A DNA stretch of 11,765 bases from an uncultured Bacilli bacterium (GCA_934130235.1 CAKOXU010000026.1:1-11765); one strand, 5' to 3'; shown: positions 1 through 5,940, counted from the stretch's first letter. A program made the numbers and translations. The notes: generated by a model not told the origin, from the letters alone.

Positions 1-6
1 CCTCCT
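1..6 (-). promoter_or_regulatory. Ribosome binding site of a gene off the left edge
   Basis: The window opens with CCTCCT, which on the minus strand reads AGGAGG, a perfect Shine-Dalgarno core preceded by an AT-rich stretch. The start codon would lie a few bases beyond the left edge, so a minus-strand gene begins just outside the window. It probably follows the minus-strand gene at 93-284, separated from it by the hairpin at 28-63. Confidence 0.6.
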
Positions 7-27
7 TATAAATATTATTACATAAAA

Positions 28-63
28 AAATGTAAACAGTATCTTTTTATACTGTCTACATTT
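28..63. terminator. Bidirectional intrinsic terminator
   Basis: A 15-bp inverted repeat (28-42 with 49-63, one mismatch, 6-base loop) contains ACAGTAT/ATACTGT. Read on the minus strand it is followed by a T-run (the A-run at 24-30), so it should terminate the DUF378 gene. Read on the plus strand it is followed by TTTATTTTAT. Confidence 0.7.
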
Positions 64-92
64 ATTTTATCACTTTAAACAGTGTCTTTTTT

Positions 93-284
93 TTATTCAA
101 AGTGATTAAATAGTAAACCTATATTAATAACTCCGCAAATTCCTACAATAATATAAATGATACGAGCTATAGCAGTTCCTTTAAATAACCATTCAACTAA
201 ATTAAAGTTAAATAAACCAACTAAAAGCCATACAATTGCACCTATTATTGTAAAAACTAAACATGTTTTTTGCAATCCTTCCAT
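93..284 (-). CDS. DUF378 small membrane protein (YuzA-like)
   Basis: A 63-aa protein made of two hydrophobic segments, at about residues 8-26 and 38-58. Between them lies the pattern G-x-x-W-x-L-V-G-L-F-N-F-N-L-V, followed by a run of the type 'ARIIYIIVGICGV'. This is the usual layout of the DUF378 family, small two-helix inner-membrane proteins of unknown function that are widespread in Firmicutes. The length is normal for the family. The start is supported by a GAAAGGAT ribosome site seven bases upstream on the minus strand. It is monocistronic within the window, running away from the lipoprotein gene at 386 and ending just before the hairpin at 28-63. Family assignment is from sequence pattern; the function is unknown. 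Confidence 0.8.
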   Translation of the reverse strand: MEGLQKTCLVFTIIGAIVWLLVGLFNFNLVEWLFKGTAIARIIYIIVGICGVINIGLLFNHFE

Positions 285-333
285 AATTTCATCCTTTCTT
301 TTATTATTAGTTTAAACATTTTGTTTGTTTTTA

Positions 334-362
334 TTCATAAAGCCAAAACAAAAAAATATAAT
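334..362 (+). promoter_or_regulatory. Probable sigma-A promoter of the lipoprotein gene
   Basis: TTCATA (334-339), a 17-base spacer, and a perfect TATAAT (357-362). The start of transcription would be near 369, just before the GAGGTG ribosome site at 375-380. The -35 box matches the consensus at 4 of 6 bases. Confidence 0.5.
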
Positions 363-385
363 TAATTGAAAACTGAGGTGGAAAA

Positions 386-1486
386 ATGAAAAAAGTTTTA
401 ATTTTTTTGAGTGTTTTTGTACTAATAACACTCTGTGGATGTAAAAGAGAGGAAAATGTTATTAAGGATTTAACAAACAAAGTAAACAAATCGAGTGCAT
501 ATCATATGACTGGAACTTTAAAAATATATAGAAATGAAGAGATTTATACTTATAAAGTTGATTCATCATATAAAAAAGGAGATAATTTCAAAGTTAGTTT
601 AATAAACAAAAATAATGATCATGAGCAAATAATTTTAAAAAATAAAGAAGGTGTTTATGTATTAACACCATCACTTAATAAAAGCTTTAAATTTCAAAGC
701 GATTGGCCATATAACAATTCACAAATATATTTGTTGCAACCAGTTATAGATGATATAAATAGTGATAAAAATTCATCGCAAAAGAAGACAAAAAGTGGAT
801 ATGTAATTACAAGCAAAGTGGAATATACTACTGAAAAAGATTTCAAAAATCAAAAAGTATATTTAAACTCAAAAGGAGCTATAACTAAAATAGAAGTAGT
901 GGACGACAATAATAATGTTAAAATGTCACTTAAAATAAACAATATAGATTTTAATGCAAAATTTGATAAAAATTATTTTGATTCAAAGGCATATGAGAAA
1001 GCACAAAACAATGACAATAGTTCAAAAAAGTCAACAGAGAATAATACAGCACAAGAGAATAATACAGAAGATAAATCAAAAAATAATGCATCAGAAAATA
1101 AAAAAGAAAATACTACAGACAATAACGAAACAAAAAACAATACAGTTGCAAAAATAGAGGAGATAATTTATCCTATGTATGTTCCTGCAGATACACATTT
1201 ATCAGGTCAAAATGTCGTAAATACGGATAATGGTGAAAGAGCAATCCTAACATTTGCAGGAGAATCATCTTTTACCATAGTACAAGAAACAGTAAAGGAT
1301 TCAACAAGTTTGGACTATGTATATGGTGATCCATATATTATAATGGATACAGTTGGAGCGCTTTCAAGTGATTCTGTTTCATGGATAAGTAATGGAATTG
1401 AATATTCTGTAATGTCTGATTCAATGGATTTGGATGAAATATTAACTGTCGCACAATCAATTTCCGTTGGAGCTTTATCAAAATAA
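386..1486 (+). CDS. Lipoprotein: LolA-like domain, Asn/Lys linker, DUF4367
   Basis: A 366-aa secreted lipoprotein. Residues 1-19 form a short signal peptide with a lipobox (L16-C17-G18-C19), so Cys19 should be lipidated and the protein held on the outer face of the membrane. Residues about 25-198 resemble the LolA/GerS-type beta-barrel half-shell: 'YHMTGTLKIYRNEE', a central 'YVLTPSLNKSFKFQSDWP' stretch, and a late 'VYLNSKGAITKIEVVD' pair. Residues about 200-255 are a low-complexity linker rich in Asn, Lys, Glu and Thr. Residues about 260-366 match DUF4367, ending in the typical 'W-x-x-N-G-x-E-Y-x-V...LDEILTVAQSIS' pattern. LolA-fold lipoproteins in Clostridia include GerS, a germination factor, and DUF4367 occurs in envelope-stress and sporulation contexts, but neither proves a role here. 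Ribosome site GAGGTG lies six bases from ATG. No terminator follows; the next promoter starts at the stop codon. Confidence 0.75.
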   Translation: MKKVLIFLSVFVLITLCGCKREENVIKDLTNKVNKSSAYHMTGTLKIYRNEEIYTYKVDSSYKKGDNFKVSLINKNNDHEQIILKNKEGVYVLTPSLNKSFKFQSDWPYNNSQIYLLQPVIDDINSDKNSSQKKTKSGYVITSKVEYTTEKDFKNQKVYLNSKGAITKIEVVDDNNNVKMSLKINNIDFNAKFDKNYFDSKAYEKAQNNDNSSKKSTENNTAQENNTEDKSKNNASENKKENTTDNNETKNNTVAKIEEIIYPMYVPADTHLSGQNVVNTDNGERAILTFAGESSFTIVQETVKDSTSLDYVYGDPYIIMDTVGALSSDSVSWISNGIEYSVMSDSMDLDEILTVAQSISVGALSK

Positions 1487-1528
1487 TTGAACTTGATTAC
1501 CAAAATGTGATATAATACTTTTGGTGAT
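1487..1528 (+). promoter_or_regulatory. Promoter and overlapping ribosome site of the 1533 gene
   Basis: TTGAAC (1487-1492), an 18-base spacer, then TATAAT (1511-1516) preceded by the extended -10 TG. Six bases later comes the ribosome site GGTGAT (1523-1528), four bases before the ATG. Transcription would start at about 1523, giving a leader of about 10 bases. Confidence 0.6.
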
Positions 1529-1532
1529 TTGA

Positions 1533-2075
1533 ATGAAGAAAGCAAAATTAATTAAAAAAAATGAAAAACAAGAAATGGTAGACAACGAATACTCAGTAAA
1601 GACCATGGTAAAAACTATTTTGATTGTATTGATTATATTTGGATTATTCTATCTAATAACTTATTTTGTTCTAAATAAAAAGACCGAAAGTAGCGATATA
1701 GAAACTCCGGCTGTAATTGATAATGAAAAAATTACAGTTTCAAATATTCTTAATCAAAAAGAAGATGAGTATTATGTTCTTGCTACTAAAAAGAGCTTGT
1801 ATGATAAAACTACAACAAAATATGAACCAAATTATATAGAAATGTATAATACATATATTTCTAAGTATCAACAGGAAGATGATAGTTTAAAGGTATATAA
1901 AATAGATTTAGATAGTGCATTTAATAAGAATTATATATCAGATAAAACTAGTATAAGTGATAATGCATCAGAAATAAAAATATCTGATGAAGTACTTATA
2001 AAAGTATCAAACAAAAAAATAGTAAATTATTATGTAGGACATTCTAAAATAGTAGAGGCTTTAAAAGAATTATAA
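1533..2075 (+). CDS. Membrane-anchored thioredoxin-fold-like protein without CxxC
   Basis: A 180-aa protein with a Lys/Glu-rich cytoplasmic N-terminus (1-24), one membrane helix at about 25-47, and an extracytoplasmic domain of about 130 residues. The outer part has the order of elements seen in thioredoxin folds: strand 'EYYVLATKK' (79-87), a helix 'IEMYNTYISKYQQ' (102-114), strand 'LKVYKIDLD' (119-127), then paired strands 'EVLIKVSNKKIVNYYVG' (153-169) and a final helix 'SKIVEALKEL'. It contains no cysteine, so it cannot be a thiol oxidoreductase, and the usual cis-Pro before the 'LIKV' strand is absent. It may be a structural or binding derivative. The fold call is my inference from pattern; no named family is recognised. 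It sits between a lipoprotein gene and a UPF0316 gene, each with its own likely start signal. Confidence 0.5.
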   Translation: MKKAKLIKKNEKQEMVDNEYSVKTMVKTILIVLIIFGLFYLITYFVLNKKTESSDIETPAVIDNEKITVSNILNQKEDEYYVLATKKSLYDKTTTKYEPNYIEMYNTYISKYQQEDDSLKVYKIDLDSAFNKNYISDKTSISDNASEIKISDEVLIKVSNKKIVNYYVGHSKIVEALKEL

Positions 2076-2099
2076 AAGTATATAAAACAAGATTTATAT

Positions 2100-2117
2100 T
2101 ATACTAATAATGGTGAT
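2100..2117 (+). promoter_or_regulatory. Likely -10 box and ribosome site of the UPF0316 gene
   Basis: TATACT (2100-2105), six bases, then GGTGAT (2112-2117), three bases before ATG at 2121. The spacing matches the modules at 1511 and 4460. No convincing -35 box is visible, so the promoter part is tentative; the ribosome site is clear. Confidence 0.4.
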
Positions 2118-2120
2118 AAT

Positions 2121-2630
2121 ATGAATCTTTTTTTTATGTGCTTAAAAATTTTTTTTGCACGTTTAATAGATGTATCGTTAGGTACTTTTAGAACTATTAA
2201 TACAGTAAAAGGTAAGGACTTGTATGCTGCTTTAATAGGATTGGTGGAAATAACTGTATGGTTTTTGGTTGTAAAAGAGGCACTATCTACAGATAATAAC
2301 AGTGCGTTTATTGTTCTATCTTATTCCTTAGGGTTTTCAATAGGTACATATATTGGTGGTAAAATATCAAAAATTTTTATTAAAACTACGTTAGAAGTTC
2401 AAGTAATACTATCAAATAAAAATGATGAATTAGTAAACGAAATTAAAAGAAATGGATATGGAATATCTGTGTTAGATATTCAAGGTAATAAATATATGCT
2501 TTATATTGAGATAAAAGATCACTCATTAAATAAATTAAAGTCTATTATAAATAAATACGATAAGAGAGCTTTTATAGTGGTACAAGAAACAAAATATGTA
2601 GAGAATGGTTATTTTAATGTAGAAAAATAA
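2121..2630 (+). CDS. UPF0316 membrane protein (DUF5698 + DUF2179, YebE-like)
   Basis: A 169-aa protein of the UPF0316 family (Bacillus subtilis YebE and relatives). Residues 1-90 form the DUF5698 membrane part with about three hydrophobic helices (3-21, 35-54, 62-86). It includes the 'ARLIDVSLGTFRTINTVKG' stretch, an 'AALIGLVEITVWFLVV' helix and 'YSLGFSIGTYIGGKI'. Residues about 91-165 are the cytoplasmic DUF2179 domain, with 'NEIKRNGYGISVLDIQG' and the terminal 'DKRAFIVVQE...GYF' motif. DUF2179 also ends the YitT-type membrane proteins, where a ligand-sensing role is suspected; no activity is established. Length is normal for the family. The start is fixed by GGTGAT three bases upstream of the ATG. 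The DUF368 gene follows after 20 bases. Confidence 0.85.
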   Translation: MNLFFMCLKIFFARLIDVSLGTFRTINTVKGKDLYAALIGLVEITVWFLVVKEALSTDNNSAFIVLSYSLGFSIGTYIGGKISKIFIKTTLEVQVILSNKNDELVNEIKRNGYGISVLDIQGNKYMLYIEIKDHSLNKLKSIINKYDKRAFIVVQETKYVENGYFNVEK

Positions 2631-2647
2631 TATAATTAACTGGTGGT
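2631..2647 (+). promoter_or_regulatory. Likely -10 box and ribosome site of the DUF368 gene
   Basis: A perfect TATAAT (2631-2636) begins at the stop codon of the previous gene. Five bases later GGTGGT (2642-2647) lies three bases before ATG. No good -35 hexamer is visible, so read-through from 2121 may be the main source of transcript. The spacing repeats the compact module seen elsewhere in the window. Confidence 0.4.
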
Positions 2648-2650
2648 ACA

Positions 2651-3436
2651 ATGATATTGAAAGGAATACTTATAGGTGTTGGTAAAATAATACCAGGAAT
2701 TTCAGGTGCTGTAATTGCAATTTCTTTAGGAGTATATGAAAAAGTTATACACATTTTATCAAATATTAAAAGCATAACTAGAGAAGACTTTATATATTTA
2801 TTAAAATTATTAATTGGTATGGCAATATCTATTCTTGTATTTAGTAATATAATAATATATTTAATTAATATTAATAGGATGGTTACTATGTACTTTTTTA
2901 TAGGATTAATAATTCCAAGTATATATGAAATTAGGTGTGATATAAAAAAAGAACATAAAAAATATATTATTATAAGTTTTATTTTGTCTATATTATTATG
3001 CTCTTTTTTTATAAATATTAAATTAAATACAGATAGTGATTTAATATTCGTATTTATTGGAATAATAGAATCTATTACAATGATTATTCCTGGTATAAGC
3101 GGAACAGCAATTTTTACAACTTTAAATTTATATGATAAATATATTAATTTCATTGCTTCATTAACTCTGTTAAATTTTAATATTTCTCAGATTGTATGTT
3201 TTATGCTAGGCCTAATAATAGGCGCTATTCCTACTGTTAAATTTTTAGATTACATGTTTTTAAATAATAAAAGTAAAATGTATTCAATAATATATGGATT
3301 TACCCTTTCTTCACTTGTTTTAATGGCTTGTAGTGCAGTAAACAATATAGAACTTATAAATATACTATTATCATTTAATTTCTTTTGTATAGGCCTAAAA
3401 ACATCAAAAAAAGTTAACCGATTAACGGTTAACTAA
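2651..3436 (+). CDS. DUF368 polyprenyl-phosphate transporter (PopT-type)
   Basis: A 261-aa polytopic membrane protein with about eight hydrophobic segments. It carries the DUF368 hallmark twice, as an internal repeat: 'GKIIPGISGAVIAISLGVYE' (11-30) and 'ITMIIPGISGTAIFTTLNLYD' pattern (142-162). The P-G-I-S-G core sits at 15-19 and 147-151. DUF368 proteins were shown by published genetics to return the lipid carrier undecaprenyl phosphate to the inner leaflet, in parallel with DedA proteins. The expected role is recycling of the carrier used for peptidoglycan and surface glycopolymers. The protein is a little shorter than many family members. Its last five codons overlap the end of the convergent licD gene (3422-3436) and contain that gene's terminator hairpin. 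Ribosome site GGTGGT, ATG start. Not far from it is licD, also an envelope-polymer gene. Confidence 0.85.
   Translation: MILKGILIGVGKIIPGISGAVIAISLGVYEKVIHILSNIKSITREDFIYLLKLLIGMAISILVFSNIIIYLININRMVTMYFFIGLIIPSIYEIRCDIKKEHKKYIIISFILSILLCSFFINIKLNTDSDLIFVFIGIIESITMIIPGISGTAIFTTLNLYDKYINFIASLTLLNFNISQIVCFMLGLIIGAIPTVKFLDYMFLNNKSKMYSIIYGFTLSSLVLMACSAVNNIELINILLSFNFFCIGLKTSKKVNRLTVN
3405..3434 (-). terminator. Terminator of licD, inside the end of the DUF368 gene
   Basis: A perfect 9-bp inverted repeat (3412-3420 with 3426-3434, arms AGTTAACCG / CGGTTAACT, 5-base loop). Read on the minus strand it is followed by seven T (A-run 3406-3412), the form of an intrinsic terminator. On the plus strand it has no T-run. 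It overlaps the stop codons of both convergent genes. Confidence 0.75.
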
Positions 3437-4456
3437 ATAAAGTAAAATAATTCCTATAATTATAATAGCACTACCTAGGAATAAAAAGCTCAATTGATTG
3501 AATAAAATAATAGAAATAAGAACAAATAGTAGACTTATAGAAGACAAGTTTACTATATATCTACTTATCTTAGGAGCTTTATCACTTTTAAGATCTAAAT
3601 ATACAGTGTGCTTTGGCACTCTTTTTGTTACTGGTAATGTTTCTATCCATTTTTCCCCATCCCACTTTTTTAAACAATTAGGTCCGTACCATTTTTTTAG
3701 TATTTTTTCAATATTATTATATGAATAAAATTTTCTTCCTTCAAAATCATATTCTTTAAAAGGTAAGACATCCTTTTTTAAAAATACCGGTTCTTTCATG
3801 AATTTTTCCCAAGGAACAGAGATAGGTTGACTTATAAGTTTGCTATTTTCACATTTTCTAGAGTATCTATTAGAATACCAAACAACAAATTTTTTTAGAT
3901 GAATTGGATTAATTCTTAGATTGTCAAATAAAACAATAAAAGGCATAACTATTTTAATAACTGTACGTGAAAGTTCATCAATTAATTTATTCTCATTAAC
4001 ATTATCATAAATAATAACATCTACAAAAACTCCATCGCCGCTTTTACATCTGTTTTTTAGTAAAAAATTAGTTTCTTCAATATAAGTATTCTTTTTCCTT
4101 ATTTTCATAGTTGGACCGTTTATAGTATTAAACTTATTATCGTTTTCAAAACATTGAAAGTAAAAATCATCCCCTAAATCTTTATTAAGAGCATCAATAA
4201 ATTTATTCCAATCACTTCTCAAAACACATACATCAATATCATCATCCCAAGGAATAAATCCCTTGTAATTAACAATACCAAGCGCACTACCAGCTATCAA
4301 ACCATACTTAATGTTATTCTTCCTACAAACTCTATCTACCTCATCCATTACAGATAGAACAGCCAATTGTAAGTCTCTTACTGTTGTTCCTTTTTCTTCA
4401 TCAATATAGTATGTAGCCCTTTCTTCAATACATCCATCATTTTTTTTCTTTTTCAT
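3422..4456 (-). CDS. LicD-family phosphotransferase with C-terminal membrane anchor
   Basis: A 344-aa member of the LicD family, nucleotidyltransferase-fold enzymes that move phosphocholine or similar phospho-groups onto teichoic acids, lipopolysaccharide or other surface glycans. The signature is at residues 56-76: 'GSALGIVNYKGFIPWDDDIDV', with the D71-D72-D73 and D75 metal-binding acidic residues intact. 'GVFVDVIIYD' (142-151) is the second conserved block. The usual A-x-R/H after 'LLG' is replaced by I-V-N-Y. The C-terminus has two extra membrane helices, at about 302-320 and 324-342, which would tether the enzyme to the inner face of the membrane. Start: ATG three bases after GGTGAG, downstream of a good promoter. 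It converges with the polyprenyl-phosphate transporter gene, consistent with a shared role in surface polymers. The donor group (choline, phosphoglycerol, other) cannot be read from sequence. Confidence 0.85.
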   Translation of the reverse strand: MKKKKNDGCIEERATYYIDEEKGTTVRDLQLAVLSVMDEVDRVCRKNNIKYGLIAGSALGIVNYKGFIPWDDDIDVCVLRSDWNKFIDALNKDLGDDFYFQCFENDNKFNTINGPTMKIRKKNTYIEETNFLLKNRCKSGDGVFVDVIIYDNVNENKLIDELSRTVIKIVMPFIVLFDNLRINPIHLKKFVVWYSNRYSRKCENSKLISQPISVPWEKFMKEPVFLKKDVLPFKEYDFEGRKFYSYNNIEKILKKWYGPNCLKKWDGEKWIETLPVTKRVPKHTVYLDLKSDKAPKISRYIVNLSSISLLFVLISIILFNQLSFLFLGSAIIIIGIILLYLVNR

Positions 4457-4459
4457 ATA

Positions 4460-4500
4460 CTCACCAACTTAATTATAGTTTAAATGTTAAAAATAATCAA
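4460..4500 (-). promoter_or_regulatory. Promoter and overlapping ribosome site of licD
   Basis: On the minus strand: TTGATT (4495-4500), exactly 17 bases, TATAAT (4472-4477), six bases, GGTGAG (4460-4465), three bases, ATG. Transcription should begin at about 4465, giving a leader of about 9 bases. This is the cleanest example of the compact module in the window. Confidence 0.7.
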
Positions 4501-4575
4501 GGATGATAGGCTTTTATTTACACATTTATTTAACTATTGAATAAATTATACTAGAAACGAAAGGGTGGATTATAT

Positions 4576-5019
4576 ATGTGCAATAATAATACAGATGAAA
4601 ATAGCTGCCGTTGTATAGCAGAGATTCTTACAGTAATAAATGTATTACAACAAAATGCTAGTTGCTGTGGAGAAGCTTGCTTAGATACATGCGATAGAGG
4701 ATTCTTAGGCTGTGGAACAACTACACTAGGATGCAATACTAGACCAGTATGTTTATATACATGTTGTGGTAATGGAACTCCATGGAGTATGCCTACTACA
4801 AAAGAGAATGTTGTATGTGGAGATGAAGGTGTAGTTTGCTCTAATGTGTTTAGAGTAGAAAAAATAGATGGATGCTGTGCTACTTTTAGAGTGTTAGCGG
4901 ACAACCCAGATACAACAAGTATTTATCCTTATGTAGCAACTAATTCATTTTTCACAATGAATTTAAATTGCTGCTGCTGTCTAAGATGTTTACAAGATAC
5001 ATACGTAGAATGTATATAA
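4576..5019 (+). CDS. CotY/CotZ-like cysteine-rich spore coat protein
   Basis: A 147-aa protein with 22 cysteines (15%). They include the pair in 'GCCATF', a CCCC run near the C-terminus, and several CC or C-x-C sites. It resembles the CotZ/CotY/ExsY family. The N-terminal 'CxCIAEIL' helix resembles the 'CVCDAVEKIL' of CotZ. The core 'VCSNVFRVEKIDGCCATFRVL' lines up with '[22 protein letters not shown]' as I remember the Bacillus protein. The end 'NLNCCCCLRCL' lines up with its 'DLGCFCAIQCL'. CotY and ExsY self-assemble into disulfide-linked sheets in the outer spore crust or exosporium. There is no signal peptide, as expected for a mother-cell protein. The ATG follows AGGGTGG by seven bases and a strong hairpin ends the gene. 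The only -10-like sequence is TATACT (4547-4552), with no sigma-A -35 box, so a sporulation sigma factor is possible but not shown. It could also be a repurposed Cys-rich shell protein. Confidence 0.75.
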   Translation: MCNNNTDENSCRCIAEILTVINVLQQNASCCGEACLDTCDRGFLGCGTTTLGCNTRPVCLYTCCGNGTPWSMPTTKENVVCGDEGVVCSNVFRVEKIDGCCATFRVLADNPDTTSIYPYVATNSFFTMNLNCCCCLRCLQDTYVECI

Positions 5020-5042
5020 AAAAGACTAAGGTCTTTTTCTTA
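5018..5042 (+). terminator. Terminator of the coat-protein gene
   Basis: AAAAAGAC (5019-5026), four-base loop, GTCTTTTT (5031-5038), then CTTAT. A perfect 8-bp stem beginning at the last base of the stop codon and ending in a T-run. Confidence 0.75.
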
Positions 5043-5047
5043 TCATT

Positions 5048-5073
5048 AAAAAAAGTAGTTAACTACTTTTTTT
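5048..5073. terminator. Bidirectional terminator between convergent genes
   Basis: A perfect 26-base palindrome: A-run, GTAGTT/AACTAC, T-run. It gives a stem with T-run in both directions. It backs up the hairpin just before it on the plus strand and serves the minus-strand gene at 5063, whose TAG stop lies in the palindrome's right half. As a perfect palindrome its loop must open at the centre. Confidence 0.65.
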
Positions 5074-5365
5074 GTGCGTTAATATCAATAATATCTTTAA
5101 TAGGAATTAAATCATTATCCATAGTTATTATATATTCTTTGTTTCTTCCTATAATTTTTTTTGTTATAGTTTTATCTTTTAATATAATATCAACATTAGC
5201 TTTGTAGACATAATTTGGTGCTGAAAAAATATCATTAATTTTTTGTACAACACTTCTGGTATCTCTTTTTTCTTCTATAGTACCATTTCCATAAAAAAAT
5301 TTTTTATTATTGTTTAAATTTTTATTTATATTATTTTTAAATACTTTTGGTAGTTCCTTTTTCAT
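5063..5365 (-). CDS. Conserved-looking small protein, possible Sm-like barrel
   Basis: A 100-aa protein I do not recognise. The N-terminal 50 residues are basic and Asn/Lys-rich ('KNNINKNLNNNKKFFYGNG'), then an 'EEKRDTRSVVQKINDIF' helix. Residues about 52-95 look like five short strands: 'YVYKANVDIILKD', 'TITKKIIGR', 'KEYIITMDN', 'DLIPIKDIIDI'. That order, with a central I-G-R/K and a final I-P-I-x-D-I, recalls Sm-like barrels such as DUF2642 (YuzF) of Bacillus, but this is a pattern-level inference. There is no signal peptide, no membrane helix and no cysteine. It has its own -10 (TATAAT on the minus strand, 5386-5391) and an AAGAGGG ribosome site. It lies between a coat-type protein and a signal-less LysM protein, so a link to the same process is possible. 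Confidence 0.55.
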   Translation of the reverse strand: MKKELPKVFKNNINKNLNNNKKFFYGNGTIEEKRDTRSVVQKINDIFSAPNYVYKANVDIILKDKTITKKIIGRNKEYIITMDNDLIPIKDIIDINAQKK

Positions 5366-5385
5366 ATAATCCCTCTTTCTAGTAT

Positions 5386-5413
5386 ATTATACTAATTAAC
5401 ATTAAAAGTAGAA
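5386..5413 (-). promoter_or_regulatory. Probable promoter of the 5365 gene
   Basis: On the minus strand: TTCTAC (5408-5413, weak -35), 16 bases, perfect TATAAT (5386-5391). The ribosome site AAGAGGG (5371-5377) follows, five bases before ATG. Confidence 0.45.
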
Positions 5414-5434
5414 CTTAAAATGTTGTAAAACATA

Positions 5435-5452
5435 TATTATATTAGAGGTGAT
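5435..5452 (+). promoter_or_regulatory. Likely -10 box and ribosome site of the LysM gene
   Basis: TATTAT (5435-5440), six bases, GGTGAT (5447-5452), three bases, GTG start. The spacing is identical to the modules at 2100 and 4460. No clear -35 box. The ribosome site and its spacing support GTG at 5456 as the start. Confidence 0.45.
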
Positions 5453-5455
5453 AAA

Positions 5456-5914
5456 GTGTATAAAATATATCAAGTTGAGTATGGAGACACAATTGATACT
5501 ATAGCAAATAAAACAGGTACTACAAGAGAAAATATAGAAAATATAAATGGATTTACAACAGATGCAGATTTAAAAGTTGGATCGTTAATAGTAGTACCAT
5601 CATATACAAATGAATTTTTTAATACTTATACAGTAAAAAATGGCGATACTATATATAAAGTAGCACGCGAAAATAATACAACTCCTGATTTAATACTTCT
5701 TTTAAATGGATTAAATAAAAATGATTATATATATCCAAATCAAGAAATATTAATACCTAAAGAAAATATAGGCATATACATAACAAAAGAGGGAGATACA
5801 TTTAATGATATAGCACTTGATTTAAATATGAGTGCAGAACAGTTAAATAGTGAAAATAAAAGAATATATGTATTGCCAGATCAATTAATAGTAAGCAAAA
5901 AAAGAAATAATTAA
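5456..5914 (+). CDS. Triple-LysM protein without signal peptide
   Basis: A 152-aa protein built almost wholly of three LysM domains, at about residues 4-48, 57-101 and 107-147. Each shows the Y-x-V/I-x-x-G-D-T-x-x-x-I-A pattern ('QVEYGDTIDTIANKTGTT', 'TVKNGDTIYKVARENNTT', 'ITKEGDTFNDIALDLNMS') and a late 'L-x-V-G/P-x-x-x-L/I-x-V/I-P'. LysM binds N-acetylglucosamine polymers such as peptidoglycan. No signal peptide, membrane helix or catalytic domain is present; the first LysM begins at residue 3. Signal-less LysM proteins in Firmicutes are typical of spore morphogenesis (SafA, SpoVID, SipL), where they act in the mother cell at the cortex-coat boundary. That fits the coat-type gene at 4576, but this is inference. 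GTG start, GGTGAT ribosome site. A weak AT-only hairpin covers its stop codon. Confidence 0.8.
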   Translation: MYKIYQVEYGDTIDTIANKTGTTRENIENINGFTTDADLKVGSLIVVPSYTNEFFNTYTVKNGDTIYKVARENNTTPDLILLLNGLNKNDYIYPNQEILIPKENIGIYITKEGDTFNDIALDLNMSAEQLNSENKRIYVLPDQLIVSKKRNN

Positions 5915-5931
5915 AATATTCTTTTTTTTTG
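5895..5931 (+). terminator. Weak AT-only terminator after the LysM gene
   Basis: An A-run plus GAA (about 5898-5907) can pair with TTC plus a T-run (about 5919-5928) through a bulged stem that covers the TAA stop, followed by a long T-run. It has few G-C pairs, so termination is probably partial. Confidence 0.4.
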
Positions 5932-5940
5932 TTGTAAATG

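Noticed and set aside
71..90. Short CACT...AGTG hairpin followed by eight T
   Set aside because: The stem is only four base pairs, overlaps the end region of the DUF378 gene and has no plus-strand gene upstream to terminate.
954..1157. Plus-strand 67-aa open frame inside the lipoprotein gene
   Set aside because: It is a frame shadow of the Asn/Lys linker: very Ile/Lys/Gln-rich, with no ribosome site, and the covering gene has a clear lipobox and domain pattern.
1315..1545. Minus-strand 76-aa open frame
   Set aside because: Antisense to the DUF4367 domain and across the promoter at 1487-1516; no ribosome site or family pattern.
2614..3153. Minus-strand 179-aa hydrophobic open frame
   Set aside because: It lies antisense to the DUF368 gene, whose repeated PGISG motifs are on the plus strand. 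Antisense of an AT-rich membrane gene often stays open and hydrophobic.
3498..3728. Plus-strand 76-aa open frame inside licD
   Set aside because: Antisense to the conserved C-terminal half of LicD; no ribosome site.
4538..4552. Possible sporulation-sigma promoter before the coat-type gene (TGAATA and TATACT)
   Set aside because: The two boxes are too close together to form a sigma-F/G promoter, and no sigma-E or sigma-K pair at proper spacing could be defended by eye.
4551..4904. Minus-strand 117-aa open frame over the coat-protein gene
   Set aside because: Antisense to a frame with strong CotZ-like pattern, a good ribosome site and a terminator on the plus strand.
4968..5207. Plus-strand 79-aa hydrophobic open frame after the coat gene
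   Set aside because: It starts in the Cys codons of the coat gene, runs through two terminator hairpins and is antisense to the 5063 gene.
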